Below are positions 5,519-14,401 of a stretch of 16,714 nt of DNA, piece by piece. The notes below the pieces were generated by a model. It saw only the letters and a list, made by a program, of their open reading frames with translations, did not search any database and had not been told where the DNA came from. This DNA is from an uncultured Eubacteriales bacterium. Lineage in GTDB: Bacteria > Bacillota > Clostridia > Oscillospirales > Oscillospiraceae. Within the stretch, counting starts at the first letter, position 1. Every line of letters starts with the position of its first letter. Position numbers and translations under genes: made by a program. Location: positions 1 to 16,714 of the forward strand of contig URLO01000048.1 of the NCBI GenBank assembly GCA_900548625.1, written 5' to 3'.

Positions 5519-6895
5519 TCATGCCGTGTGGTTTCGTCGCTGCGGAAAGGTCGGCAAAACAATATCTGCAAACTTGGCGCGAGAGGCAGTACCATTTAAT
5601 CTCGGCGCTGCATCCATCTGACCCATGTTAAGATAATCGCTCATCATGCCGATGGCCTCGCGCTCGATATCTTCGTTTTTGTGAAGATATTTGCGCGTTG
5701 TTTCAATCGACGAATGCCCCAGAATTCCCTGCACGATGTTGAGCGGCACCCTGTCTTCCACCAGCCGCGTTGCCAGCGTGTGCCGCAGCGCGTGGGGATT
5801 GACCTTGCGGATCTCGCAGCGTTTGGAAACTGCGGCCAGCCGGATCTCAAAGCTCTTGGGATCGAGGTGCGTTCCGGCCTTGGACGGGAACAGCAGCCCG
5901 TCAGGGTTCGGCCATGTGGAATTTGCCAGCGTGAACAGATGCCGGATCAGAAGCTCGCACAGGCCGTCAGAGATCGCGATCTCGCGGTTCGACGTGCTTG
6001 TCTTCGGCGTGTTCTGAACGATAAGGTGTGTTTTCTTCTTCGGGTCGTAGTTCAGAATCTCAATGTTTGGATTCTCTGGAGAAACTGCTGCTGTTGGAAC
6101 ACGAATCAGATTTTTCGTGACCGAAAGCGTTTGCTTTTCCAAATCCAGATCGGAAATTTTCAGCGCCAGCACCTCGCCAACACGGAAGCCGACAAACAGC
6201 GTTGTCAGAATCGCGACGCGCTGTGTTTCCCGCATGACCTCCTCGATGAAGACCTGCATTTCCGACGGGCTCAGGACACGCATCTCCGGCGTAATAACTT
6301 CCGGCCTTGTCGTGTCAAGTGTGGGATTACACGGCAGGTGGTATTTTCTCATGGCGTACGCAAAAAAGTCCTTCAGCAGCATATGCTGGTTCTGAATGGT
6401 CTTTGCGGACAGGCCGCCTTTGCGTCCATCCAAACGACCGCCGTTTTTCTGCTTCCGCAGGTAATAGTCATGAATGACGTCCTGCGTGATCTGGTAGAGC
6501 GGCATATCCCCGAACGCCTCCGCAAAATGGATGCGGTAGGTATCCAGATAGCTGCCGTAGGTGGTCGGCTTTCTGGTCGGCGGTGATTTATAGAGATCGA
6601 GCCAAAGCGGGAACGCCTCAGAAAACAGGATCTCGGATTCAATCGGATGCCCGAGCTTTGCGCGCAGCTCCTCCAGCCGCGCCTGCTCCTGCTGCTTTGC
6701 GTCTGCTTCCGATTTCAGCTGTGCCTGTTCCTCTTCCCACTGCGCCCGGCGCTCCTTGCAGATCGTTTTCGTGCGGCCCTTGAAGGACTTGCGGTATGGC
6801 TTTCCGTCCTCCTTGCGCCCGTAGGTGACCTGATAGACCCATGATTTATCCTTTTGCTGATAGAAGCTGCCTTCGCCGTTTGAACGACGTGCCAT
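5519..6895 (-). CDS. Tyrosine recombinase / site-specific integrase
   Basis: This 458-residue integrase has an N-terminal arm-binding region (residues 1-40: SWVYQVTYGRKEDGKPYRKSF), a coiled linker rich in E, Q and K (45-80), a SAM-like core-binding domain (about 90-190) and a catalytic domain (about 207-410). The catalytic set is visible: R238 (GFRVGE), K298 (TPKTSTSNRE), H368 and R371 (HALRHTLAT), H394 (LGHSS) and the nucleophile Y403 (TTRKYLH). I chose ATG 6895 because the sequence from MARRSNGEGSF fits the family. The upstream in-frame extension (40 residues) is AT-rich intergenic sequence, and the ribosome binding site GGGGA is weak. The gene points to the tRNA-fMet and is the likely enzyme that inserted the island. 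No excisionase gene is seen in the window. Confidence 0.95.
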   Translation of the reverse strand: MARRSNGEGSFYQQKDKSWVYQVTYGRKEDGKPYRKSFKGRTKTICKERRAQWEEEQAQLKSEADAKQQEQARLEELRAKLGHPIESEILFSEAFPLWLDLYKSPPTRKPTTYGSYLDTYRIHFAEAFGDMPLYQITQDVIHDYYLRKQKNGGRLDGRKGGLSAKTIQNQHMLLKDFFAYAMRKYHLPCNPTLDTTRPEVITPEMRVLSPSEMQVFIEEVMRETQRVAILTTLFVGFRVGEVLALKISDLDLEKQTLSVTKNLIRVPTAAVSPENPNIEILNYDPKKKTHLIVQNTPKTSTSNREIAISDGLCELLIRHLFTLANSTWPNPDGLLFPSKAGTHLDPKSFEIRLAAVSKRCEIRKVNPHALRHTLATRLVEDRVPLNIVQGILGHSSIETTRKYLHKNEDIEREAIGMMSDYLNMGQMDAAPRLNGTASRAKFADIVLPTFPQRRNHTA

Positions 6896-6942
6896 GCTAT
6901 TGTCCCCATACAAAATATATGAGAAAACCATGGCATCATGTG

Positions 6943-6971
6943 TTGCATTTCTATAAGTTAGTCTATATAAG
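6943..6971 (+). promoter_or_regulatory. Sigma-A promoter of the rhs gene
   Basis: TTGCAT (6943-6948) and TATAAG (6966-6971) are separated by exactly 17 bases, about 115 bases before the Rhs start, in the integrase-rhs divergent region. Confidence 0.6.
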
Positions 6972-7086
6972 TGTAAGTAAATAGCAGTCAGAGCTATTTC
7001 ATTACCATGCGGCACTCAAAATCTGCGCCTTGGATACCTGTAAAAAGCAGCAAACCGATCAGACAAAGAGAGAAGGAGAAAGGAAA

Positions 7087-10000
7087 ATGAAGAAAAGATT
7101 TTTGAGATGTATCAGCCTGCTGCTTGCAATCGTTATGTTGACAGAAATGTTGCCAACAGCGTGGTTTGCAAGCTTCCTGCCGCAGGTTTACGCGGCAGAT
7201 GCAGACATGCCAGCAGAAACGTATACCCTCCCGGTTGTTTCGCCGACGGACAACACCGTCACGGCCGAGATCCCACCGACCATTGTGGACGAAACAGATG
7301 ACGAACCAGCAGACATGGCCATAGATGATTCGACCGATGCAGGAACATCCGGCACAGATGTTTCGGACGTCGTAAAAGTCCCAAAACCGGAGTGGACGGA
7401 AAACGACAGCCACTTTGTTGCTATCCTGAAGCAGTCTGCAGCATTTTCCGCTCTTTCTGCAGAAGACGCTGCGGTTTTTGTGGATTATACGCGCATCTCG
7501 GCCGCCAGTTTTGCGGAAATGGAAGCAGACGGCCTGTCTCTTGGGGATTCTGTTACATACGGAACGTTAGCTATGGAGGCCGAATGCACGGTCGCAGCGG
7601 TCCTTGCACGGGACCTTTCGATGGACGATGTTCAGAATATCACACAGGAACTTGCCATTTTAAATGCTCTGCTGCGGGATGAGCTCTCCGGCACGGCGCT
7701 GGCATACGAACTGAAACAGCATGTACTGCATGGTCACAGCTTTGCGCAGGTATTGAATGCCTACGGTGTCAGTCAGGGGTTTGGTATCAGCATGGCAAAT
7801 CTTCTTGATTCAGATGCAGATATGCCGTCCGGCCTTTCTGCCGCAGAATCACAGAAGCTCGAGGCCTTCGGTGCATCGCTGGATATTGCAGCGGCACCGC
7901 TTGCAGAATATGCTGTAAAAAATGGGCTGAGTGCGGATGCAATTGAAAGCCGAAAGGATGAGATCGCACAGAAGCGAACAGAGATCCTTTTCACACCGCA
8001 GAGCAGCGGCGGAGGCTCGGGAGAGTCAGAGAACGTTGAGAACCCCTATATCAGTGCGCCCTATACATATAACAGCGGCGAAAATGAAAAAGTATCACTC
8101 AATTCTGGCGCACTGATTTATGAAAGCACAGATTATGTCCTTCCAGGCATCAATGGCCTGGATCTGGTCATTACGCGGCGGTATGATTCTCAAAATGCAG
8201 GTTTGGGTATACCGGATGCTAGAGTAATTGAACATGAGAGAAATCAATATATTGTCATGCATGGAACAGTGGCTTATTATGATTTCCCGAACGGCGGGCG
8301 TGTACGTTGTCCGGAGCATGATACACAGTTGCCACCCGGCGGGCCGTTTTCATCATATAGAGAGGCAGTGGCGTATTATAATGTTTGTCCAACAGGCGAG
8401 GACGTGTACCCGAATTACAAAGACGGCGCAGATCTTATTATCTCCTACTACGCAGAAATTGTATGCATTTTCCACGAAGTAGCATATGAAATTAAATCAA
8501 CAACAAAACCAAACGACTATTTTCAAAAGCTGTATGGCTTTGGCTGCGGATGGAGCCTTGCTTTCCCATCGATTCAAACGATTGATCATAGTAAATATCT
8601 ACATTTGGCAAGTGGAGAAACATATAGAATCGCGACAACTTCGTCAGGCCTATATCTCAAGGACTATCCGCTCGCAGATTTGAAATTGACTGAGACGGGC
8701 GTACATTTCAGCAATGGCAGTGAATCTGCAAAGTATTGTCTTACATATCAGGATGGGAAAAGAGAATATTTCAACGCGGACGGAAAGCTGATTGGCATTC
8801 AGGATCGATATGAAAATACGATCACGCTGGTACACACCCGCAAAAATGGCTATCCGCATATTGCAATTACAGATACACTGGGGCGTGAAACGGTCATTTC
8901 CGGGATGTCCACAGAAACCGGACATAGTATGACGATCCAGCTCCCGGATGGCAAGACGTTGACGTATGAATTACTGGAACAGAATAACTCATGCGTGCTT
9001 GCATCGTATTTGGATGTTGTAGGGAATAAGACATCCTACAGTTATACAAAAAGCAGTGCAAGCTTTAACGTGATGACTGGTGAAGCAAGCGAGGGCCGCA
9101 ACACATATTTGAATCTGACGACGGTTACGCATCCGACCAATGCTCAAAGTATTTATACTTATGAGAAAACGAAGCGAAATCTTGGGGAAAAAGGCACTAT
9201 GGAAGTCTACCGCCTTGTTTCCAGAAAGGATTTCCTCGAAGGGGAAGAACTCAATTGCCAGACATTCTGCTATTCGGAAAATGATTGCAGCGGATATCCG
9301 AGTATTCGCGATCCAGAGAAACTCAGTGACACGTATCAGTATTCAGCATCTGTAACGACACCGGATCACACGGTCACTACCACGACGTTCAATCACAAGC
9401 ATCTTCCAATCCTAGTCGAATGCCATGCTGGAGACTCATTGCGCCGGAAGACGCAGTATACCTATGACAGCCGCAAACAGCCGATACGGCAGGAAATACA
9501 GTGCTTTTCCGCTGAAAATCAAAATCAGCCCTTCACTGTCATTACGGCTTCTGCATATGACAGCAACGGCAATCTGACCGCAGGCTGGACGGCACAGGCG
9601 AACGGTTCTACAGCAGATGAGGAATACCGTACCTCGTATACATATGATGACGCCTACGGTCTGCTGCTTACGAAAACATATAAGATGGACGCGGATACCA
9701 CGATTGAGATCCGCAACACACTGGACAGCAGTAAGAAAAACATCGTCCGCACAGAGGTATTCCGAAATGGCGTCAAGACTGCCTGCACAGAGTACGATCA
9801 CGACGCTTACGGAAATGTGACCTGTGAACGGCGCTATCATGATGATTTCACTGCATACGACACCACGCAGTATACCTATGACCGGAATGCTTACCTGTCT
9901 CAGGAAAAGCACACCGGGATCCTGACCGCAGACGGAGCAGACGCAGCTTCTACGCCCGGTCAGCCTGCCGGAACGATCACGACAGACTATGCATATGACG

Positions 10001-13000
10001 TTCTTGGCCGCATGACATCCGTCGCGGACGGCAATGGGGACACGACAGCCTATACCTACGATGCGGCCGGGAATGTCACGCTCTGTACAAATCCAGACGG
10101 AACGTCTGTCCGTTATGATCGTGATTACTCCGGCAATAAGCTCACAGTGACAGATGAAAACGGCGCTCAGATCCGGTATACCTACACACCGCTCGGTCTG
10201 GAATATGAGACGATCGATGTGCAGACGGATCTGGTCATGTCCCGGAAGGAATACGACGCACAGTCCCGACTCAGCAGGCTCAGCGATTTTGTGAACGGTG
10301 CAGTCACCGAATACACCTATGACGCATTCGATCGGATCCTGTCAGAGACTGTCCTGCAGGGAACGCAGATCCTGTCTCAGACGCTCTACTCCTATGACGA
10401 TGCGGCAGAGGGCGGACTGTATCAGAAGGTCACAAAGACGATCGTCGGAGATGAAACGGCCCCGTCTGTCATTACGACACAGTACACCGACAAATGCGGG
10501 AACGTCGTGAAGACAGGCCGGTTCCTGAACGGCACGGAATATCTGGATACCTTCGGGTATGACTATCTCGGAAACAAGCTGTGGGAGCTTTCAGCGGCAG
10601 ATGCTGCAAAAAATCTTCCCTTTACAGCGAAATACGAGTATAATGAAAGCAGTCAGGTCATAAAGACATACAATGCGGCTGGCCAGTTCACCGAGAACAC
10701 CTACAATGCGCTCGGTCAGCTGATCCGGACGACAGATTATGTCGGTACGCCGACGCTCTATTCCTATGACGCCCTCGGCAGGCTGCTCTCACAGACCGTC
10801 ACCGTTGAAGATGGTGTAACTGCCGTAAGCAAGTATGCGTACGACGCCAGCGGCAATATCATCTGCGAGTGGAAGCCCGTGCAGGCGGTCGGTGCGGCGG
10901 CGGAATGGTCAAAGAGCGAGTATGCCTATAACAGCCGCAAGAAGCTGATCTCTGCGAAGCAGTATGACGGCAGCGTGCTTGCCAGCGAGACGACGTATAC
11001 CTATGACGGCGTCGGGAATATGCTGAGTATGAATGCAGGCGGCAGCACGACCAGCTATACCTACGACCGCTTTGGCAATGTCCTGACCATGACGGATGCG
11101 CTCGGCCAGACAGAAACGAGCACCTATGCCGCGCTGGGGCGGCTTGAATCCAGAACAGACCGGAACGGCACGATCACAAGCTATACCTATGATGCACTGG
11201 GCCGCGTTCTGAGCACGACCGCGCACAGCGGTGAAGACGCAGAGACGGTCACACGCAGCTACACGCTGACCGGGCAGGTCAAGACGGAGGAGAACGCCTC
11301 CAACCGGACGCAGTATCTCTATGATGAGCTGGGCCGTGTGGTGCGCGTGGCAGAGTCCGCCGCAGGTACGCCGGAGGTTCCGGTCGATCCTGTTCCGGTG
11401 CCGCAGCAGTATACGGTCACACTGGACGCCAACGGCGGCACCGTCGAGCCTGCCTCCGCGCAGGTACGCGGCGGGGAGCTGTATGTTCTGCCGGAGCCGG
11501 TGAAGACGGACTGCACCTTCTCTGGCTGGTATCTGAACGGTGAGACCTACGCTGCGGGTACCGCTGTGGAGATCACGGGTGACTGCACATTTGCTGCGCG
11601 CTGGGAAGAGAACACTTTCCTTCTGATCTATTACAGCAACTATGGCGAAGCGTCCGGCCTGACAGAAGAGGGCCGCATGCGCAGTTATGCCTGCGCGGAG
11701 GCCGTCGAGATCCTTGAAAATCCGTTCCGGGATGTACCGGATAAGACGGCCCGTTTTGCCGGGTGGAGCTATTCCAAAACGAGCAAAAACGCCGACCTCA
11801 AGCCGGGCGATGTTGTAAAAGACCTCTGCCACGAGGCAGGCGGCGTAGTCGAGCTGTACGCTGTCTGGGAATATCCCGCTGCCGAGCTGCCGGACAAACC
11901 CATCGTTGACCTGAGCGCCGACATTGCCATCCCGGAAACCAGTTTTACATACCTCAAGACTTACACTTATGATCTAGCAGGCAACCGGACGAGCTTCACG
12001 GTCACGCAGGACGGCGCGGAGCTCCAGAAGACCAACTATCTCTATGACGATCTGAATCGGCTGACAGCCGTCTATGCAAACGGGGGCACACAGGCCGCAT
12101 ATACCTATGACACGAACGGCAATCGTGCCAGTCTGACCTATGCAAACGGCGTGACTGAAACGTACCGCTATAACAAGGCGAACTGGGTGATTCTGCTCGA
12201 AAACCGCAACAAAAAGGGTGTCATTTCGTCTTACGCATATACCTACTACGCCAGCGGCAGTCAGAAGACGAAGACGACTGCCGGCGGCACGGTCACGAGC
12301 TATGTCTATGACGGCCTGAACCGTCTGATCCATGAGGCCGAGACGGGCGCGCTGACGCAGGGTTACACCTATGATGCCCGCGGGAACCGCGCGTCGATGA
12401 CAGTCTCCGGCAAGGAGCGTTACACCGTCAGCTACGCTTATGACGCGAACAACCGCCTGCTGACGGAACGAAAAACGCGCGGCCTGCTGACTGATCTGAC
12501 GACATATGCCTACGACGCGAATGGCAATCTGCTGTCAAAGACGTTCACCGGCGGAGACGGCAGCCTGACAGGCGCAGCCTACACCTATAACCTTTTCAAT
12601 CAGCTTTCGACCGCGGCGGAGAACGGCCTGATTGCGGCGTATGCCTACAATGCGCAAGGCATCCGCACCTGCAAGGCCACCGCCACGAGCCAGACATATT
12701 TCCTGCTCGACGGCGGGAATGTGGTCGGCGAGCATGTCGGAAGCAAAACGGTCACATACCTGCGCGGCGCAAACCTGATCTCGCGTTCGGACGGAAGCAA
12801 GACAACCTACTATCTGTTCAACGCGCATGGCGACATTACAGATCTGGTCAGCGATTCCGGCACAGTCACGCATAAGTATGATTACGATGCGTTCGGTGTC
12901 GAGAAGAAGCCGGACCCGCTGGATGGGAATCCGTTCCGCTACTGCGGCGAATACTACGACGGCGAAACAAAGACCTATTATCTCCGCGCGCGGTATTATG

Positions 13001-13818
13001 ATCCCAATATCGGCCGTTTTACCCAGCAGGACACCCACTGGACGACTGCCAATTCGATCTACGGCGACAATCCGCAGAAAATCAATGAGCGCGAGGACAA
13101 GCTGGGCCTGAAGTCGTATTCCTATGCGCCGCAGATCACCGCCGTCATGCAAGGTGGGAATCTGTATGTGTATGGGGTCAATAATCCGGTTGCTTTTTGC
13201 GACAGAAGTGGCTGTGCCGGAGAACTAGCATTGACATGGACCGGCAGTATGTGGTGGCTGCCGGCAATAGATGGTATCCTGCCAATTGGTGACATCATTT
13301 ATCTAGGCGGCATTGGAGTAACAGCGGCCATTGACAGCATTGGTATTGACAATATTGCCAGATTTTTCAGTGAAGTTCCCAATGCACTTCAACAGCTTAT
13401 TCAGCAAGCCGGGGATAAAGCCAAGACGATTTCCGACGCTGTACAGCAATCTGCATCTAGCAATACTCCATCTCCTGGTGACCCTAATTGGGGAAAAGGC
13501 TTTAAGAATTTTAGAGCATTGAAAAAATACTTAGGCTCTCCAGGCGAGGGAAATGAATGGCATCACATTGTTGAGCAATGCCAGATCAAACGTTCTGGTT
13601 TTGACGCAGAAACAATTCAAAATGTAAATAATGTTATAAATATATCAAAAGAAACACATCGACTTATTTCAGGGATATACAGCAGCGTGCCAGATCCGCT
13701 TGTGTTTGGTATCGACACGCACGGAATGATCTTACGCAATTGGCTTACTAATCAGAGCTTTCAAGTACAGTATCAAATTGGACTTAAAATCTTAAAGTAT
13801 TTCGGAGTTTTGAGGTAA
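7087..13818 (+). CDS. Secreted Rhs/YD-repeat polymorphic toxin with WHH-type putative nuclease tip
   Basis: This 2243-residue protein starts at ATG 7087, after AAGGAGAAAGG, with a Sec signal peptide (MKKRF, hydrophobic 9-22, likely cleavage after VYA at 36). Residues 90-310 are a helical N-terminal domain. About 319-372 resembles the DUF6531-type start of Rhs shells. YD repeats (about 34 by eye, YxYDxxGR/N) run from about 790 to 1430 and 1618 to 1945. Between them sit two InlB-like beta repeats (about 1440-1600: GGTVEPASAQVRGG, FSGWYLNG, LYAVWE). The Rhs core is FRYCGEYYDG at F1950 and IGRFTQQDT at 1975. The tip begins near 2042 and has WHHIVEQ at W2158-Q2164, with a downstream N/H-rich segment (NVNNVIN, ETHRLI) as in HNH/His-Me finger nucleases. 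The toxin would be delivered inside or from the shell to a neighbouring cell. An immunity candidate follows directly. Confidence 0.93.
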   Translation: MKKRFLRCISLLLAIVMLTEMLPTAWFASFLPQVYAADADMPAETYTLPVVSPTDNTVTAEIPPTIVDETDDEPADMAIDDSTDAGTSGTDVSDVVKVPKPEWTENDSHFVAILKQSAAFSALSAEDAAVFVDYTRISAASFAEMEADGLSLGDSVTYGTLAMEAECTVAAVLARDLSMDDVQNITQELAILNALLRDELSGTALAYELKQHVLHGHSFAQVLNAYGVSQGFGISMANLLDSDADMPSGLSAAESQKLEAFGASLDIAAAPLAEYAVKNGLSADAIESRKDEIAQKRTEILFTPQSSGGGSGESENVENPYISAPYTYNSGENEKVSLNSGALIYESTDYVLPGINGLDLVITRRYDSQNAGLGIPDARVIEHERNQYIVMHGTVAYYDFPNGGRVRCPEHDTQLPPGGPFSSYREAVAYYNVCPTGEDVYPNYKDGADLIISYYAEIVCIFHEVAYEIKSTTKPNDYFQKLYGFGCGWSLAFPSIQTIDHSKYLHLASGETYRIATTSSGLYLKDYPLADLKLTETGVHFSNGSESAKYCLTYQDGKREYFNADGKLIGIQDRYENTITLVHTRKNGYPHIAITDTLGRETVISGMSTETGHSMTIQLPDGKTLTYELLEQNNSCVLASYLDVVGNKTSYSYTKSSASFNVMTGEASEGRNTYLNLTTVTHPTNAQSIYTYEKTKRNLGEKGTMEVYRLVSRKDFLEGEELNCQTFCYSENDCSGYPSIRDPEKLSDTYQYSASVTTPDHTVTTTTFNHKHLPILVECHAGDSLRRKTQYTYDSRKQPIRQEIQCFSAENQNQPFTVITASAYDSNGNLTAGWTAQANGSTADEEYRTSYTYDDAYGLLLTKTYKMDADTTIEIRNTLDSSKKNIVRTEVFRNGVKTACTEYDHDAYGNVTCERRYHDDFTAYDTTQYTYDRNAYLSQEKHTGILTADGADAASTPGQPAGTITTDYAYDVLGRMTSVADGNGDTTAYTYDAAGNVTLCTNPDGTSVRYDRDYSGNKLTVTDENGAQIRYTYTPLGLEYETIDVQTDLVMSRKEYDAQSRLSRLSDFVNGAVTEYTYDAFDRILSETVLQGTQILSQTLYSYDDAAEGGLYQKVTKTIVGDETAPSVITTQYTDKCGNVVKTGRFLNGTEYLDTFGYDYLGNKLWELSAADAAKNLPFTAKYEYNESSQVIKTYNAAGQFTENTYNALGQLIRTTDYVGTPTLYSYDALGRLLSQTVTVEDGVTAVSKYAYDASGNIICEWKPVQAVGAAAEWSKSEYAYNSRKKLISAKQYDGSVLASETTYTYDGVGNMLSMNAGGSTTSYTYDRFGNVLTMTDALGQTETSTYAALGRLESRTDRNGTITSYTYDALGRVLSTTAHSGEDAETVTRSYTLTGQVKTEENASNRTQYLYDELGRVVRVAESAAGTPEVPVDPVPVPQQYTVTLDANGGTVEPASAQVRGGELYVLPEPVKTDCTFSGWYLNGETYAAGTAVEITGDCTFAARWEENTFLLIYYSNYGEASGLTEEGRMRSYACAEAVEILENPFRDVPDKTARFAGWSYSKTSKNADLKPGDVVKDLCHEAGGVVELYAVWEYPAAELPDKPIVDLSADIAIPETSFTYLKTYTYDLAGNRTSFTVTQDGAELQKTNYLYDDLNRLTAVYANGGTQAAYTYDTNGNRASLTYANGVTETYRYNKANWVILLENRNKKGVISSYAYTYYASGSQKTKTTAGGTVTSYVYDGLNRLIHEAETGALTQGYTYDARGNRASMTVSGKERYTVSYAYDANNRLLTERKTRGLLTDLTTYAYDANGNLLSKTFTGGDGSLTGAAYTYNLFNQLSTAAENGLIAAYAYNAQGIRTCKATATSQTYFLLDGGNVVGEHVGSKTVTYLRGANLISRSDGSKTTYYLFNAHGDITDLVSDSGTVTHKYDYDAFGVEKKPDPLDGNPFRYCGEYYDGETKTYYLRARYYDPNIGRFTQQDTHWTTANSIYGDNPQKINEREDKLGLKSYSYAPQITAVMQGGNLYVYGVNNPVAFCDRSGCAGELALTWTGSMWWLPAIDGILPIGDIIYLGGIGVTAAIDSIGIDNIARFFSEVPNALQQLIQQAGDKAKTISDAVQQSASSNTPSPGDPNWGKGFKNFRALKKYLGSPGEGNEWHHIVEQCQIKRSGFDAETIQNVNNVINISKETHRLISGIYSSVPDPLVFGIDTHGMILRNWLTNQSFQVQYQIGLKILKYFGVLR
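12628..13173 (+). repeat. Rhs core block, expressed copy (homology arm for tip exchange)
   Basis: This 546-bp segment of the intact rhs gene is collinear without indels with 16107-16652, and its last 294 bp (12880-13173) with 14408-14701. The shared part ends at CTGTATGTGTAT, after which the three copies diverge into different tips. Confidence 0.9.
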
Positions 13819-13822
13819 CAAT

Positions 13823-14218
13823 ATGACAACTGAATCTGCATTAAACGAGTATTTAAAAATCGCCGCTGGAATTAACAAAACGCTGGCAGAATACAGTGAC
13901 AAGACGCACACGCGCAAGCATAACACCAGTATGCGAAAAATGCTGGACTTTTATGAAAAATTACATACAGAGCCTGCCGTTGAGCGTGAAGTGTATTCTG
14001 CGCTGCTCAAAGAGGATGAGCCGTATTACAAACTGGTAGGGGCAATTAAGTGCTTAGAATTGGGTATGGCAACAACAGATGCTGTCGAAACATTAAAGAG
14101 GCTTCAGAACTGTACTGAACCGTTAATATCGAACAGTGCTTGCAGAAATTTAGAATCCTATATGTCCTATATGGAAAAAGCAGATGCCAGCACAAATTGG
14201 AGTTCTTGGAGGCTATGA
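13823..14218 (+). CDS. Putative immunity protein for the WHH-type Rhs toxin
   Basis: This 131-residue, mostly alpha-helical, cytoplasmic protein is encoded 4 bases after the toxin stop, with GAGG 8 bases before the ATG. Position and size are those of a cognate immunity gene. The middle part (EREVYSALLKED, KLVGAIKCLELG, DAVETLKRLQ, ISNSACRNLESYM) has the helical-repeat rhythm of DUF2019-like or HEAT-type immunity proteins, with small residues between paired helices. The family assignment is only suggestive. There are no membrane segments or signal peptide, which fits neutralising a cytoplasmic nuclease. Base composition is AT-richer than the Rhs core, as for the toxin tip, so the two probably moved together. 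Confidence 0.75.
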   Translation: MTTESALNEYLKIAAGINKTLAEYSDKTHTRKHNTSMRKMLDFYEKLHTEPAVEREVYSALLKEDEPYYKLVGAIKCLELGMATTDAVETLKRLQNCTEPLISNSACRNLESYMSYMEKADASTNWSSWRL

Positions 14219-14227
14219 CAATGTCAC

Positions 14228-14250
14228 CCCAGCCGGATCATCCGGCTGGG
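14228..14250. other. Perfect hairpin at the start of the displaced Rhs cassette
   Basis: A 10-bp perfect stem (14228-14237 with 14241-14250) closes a 3-base TCA loop, 9 bases after the immunity stop. Neither strand has a T tract after it. It sits exactly between the immunity gene and the first base of Rhs-like sequence. Confidence 0.6.
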
Positions 14251-14254
14251 AATA

Positions 14255-14401
14255 GCCGCGGCGAATCGGCTCTTGTGCGAAAATCGCAGCGACGACGGCG
14301 GTCTTGAAACATTCTATACCTACGATGCGAACGGCAATCTACTGACGCACATAGCAGCCAGCGCGGACGGCATTGCGGGCAGCGCCGGGGTGGGCACATG
14401 A
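14255..14401 (+). pseudogene. Remnant of Rhs YD repeats ahead of the first displaced tip
   Basis: In frame with the downstream core copy one reads ANRLLCENRSDDGGLETFYTYD, then ANGNLLT. This parallels NNRLLTERKTRGLLTDLTTYAYD, then ANGNLLS, in the intact gene (about 12447-12537). The remnant then loses collinearity. About 100 residues present in the intact protein are missing, and a TGA at 14399-14401 closes the frame just before the core copy. It has no start codon or ribosome binding site of its own. Confidence 0.7.

Noticed and set aside
10909..11832. Minus-strand open frame of 307 residues inside rhs
   Set aside because: It is a shadow of the YD-repeat coding frame. The plus strand is one continuous 2243-residue protein with recognisable domains.
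9450..12700. Regularly recurring short motifs (TATACCTATGAC-like) that could suggest a CRISPR or tandem DNA repeat
   Set aside because: They encode the YxYD motif of YD repeats at variable spacing within one reading frame. There are no constant repeats with unique equal-length spacers.
14221..14310. Small open frame starting at ATG 14221 with a GGAGG upstream
   Set aside because: It has only about 29 codons, crosses a perfect hairpin, ends in Rhs remnant sequence in the wrong frame, and resembles no known peptide.
14399..14401. TGA read as selenocysteine or by programmed readthrough to join the YD remnant with the core
   Set aside because: No SECIS-like or readthrough context is evident, the intact copy has no Cys or Sec at this place, and flanking sequence is deleted relative to the intact gene.
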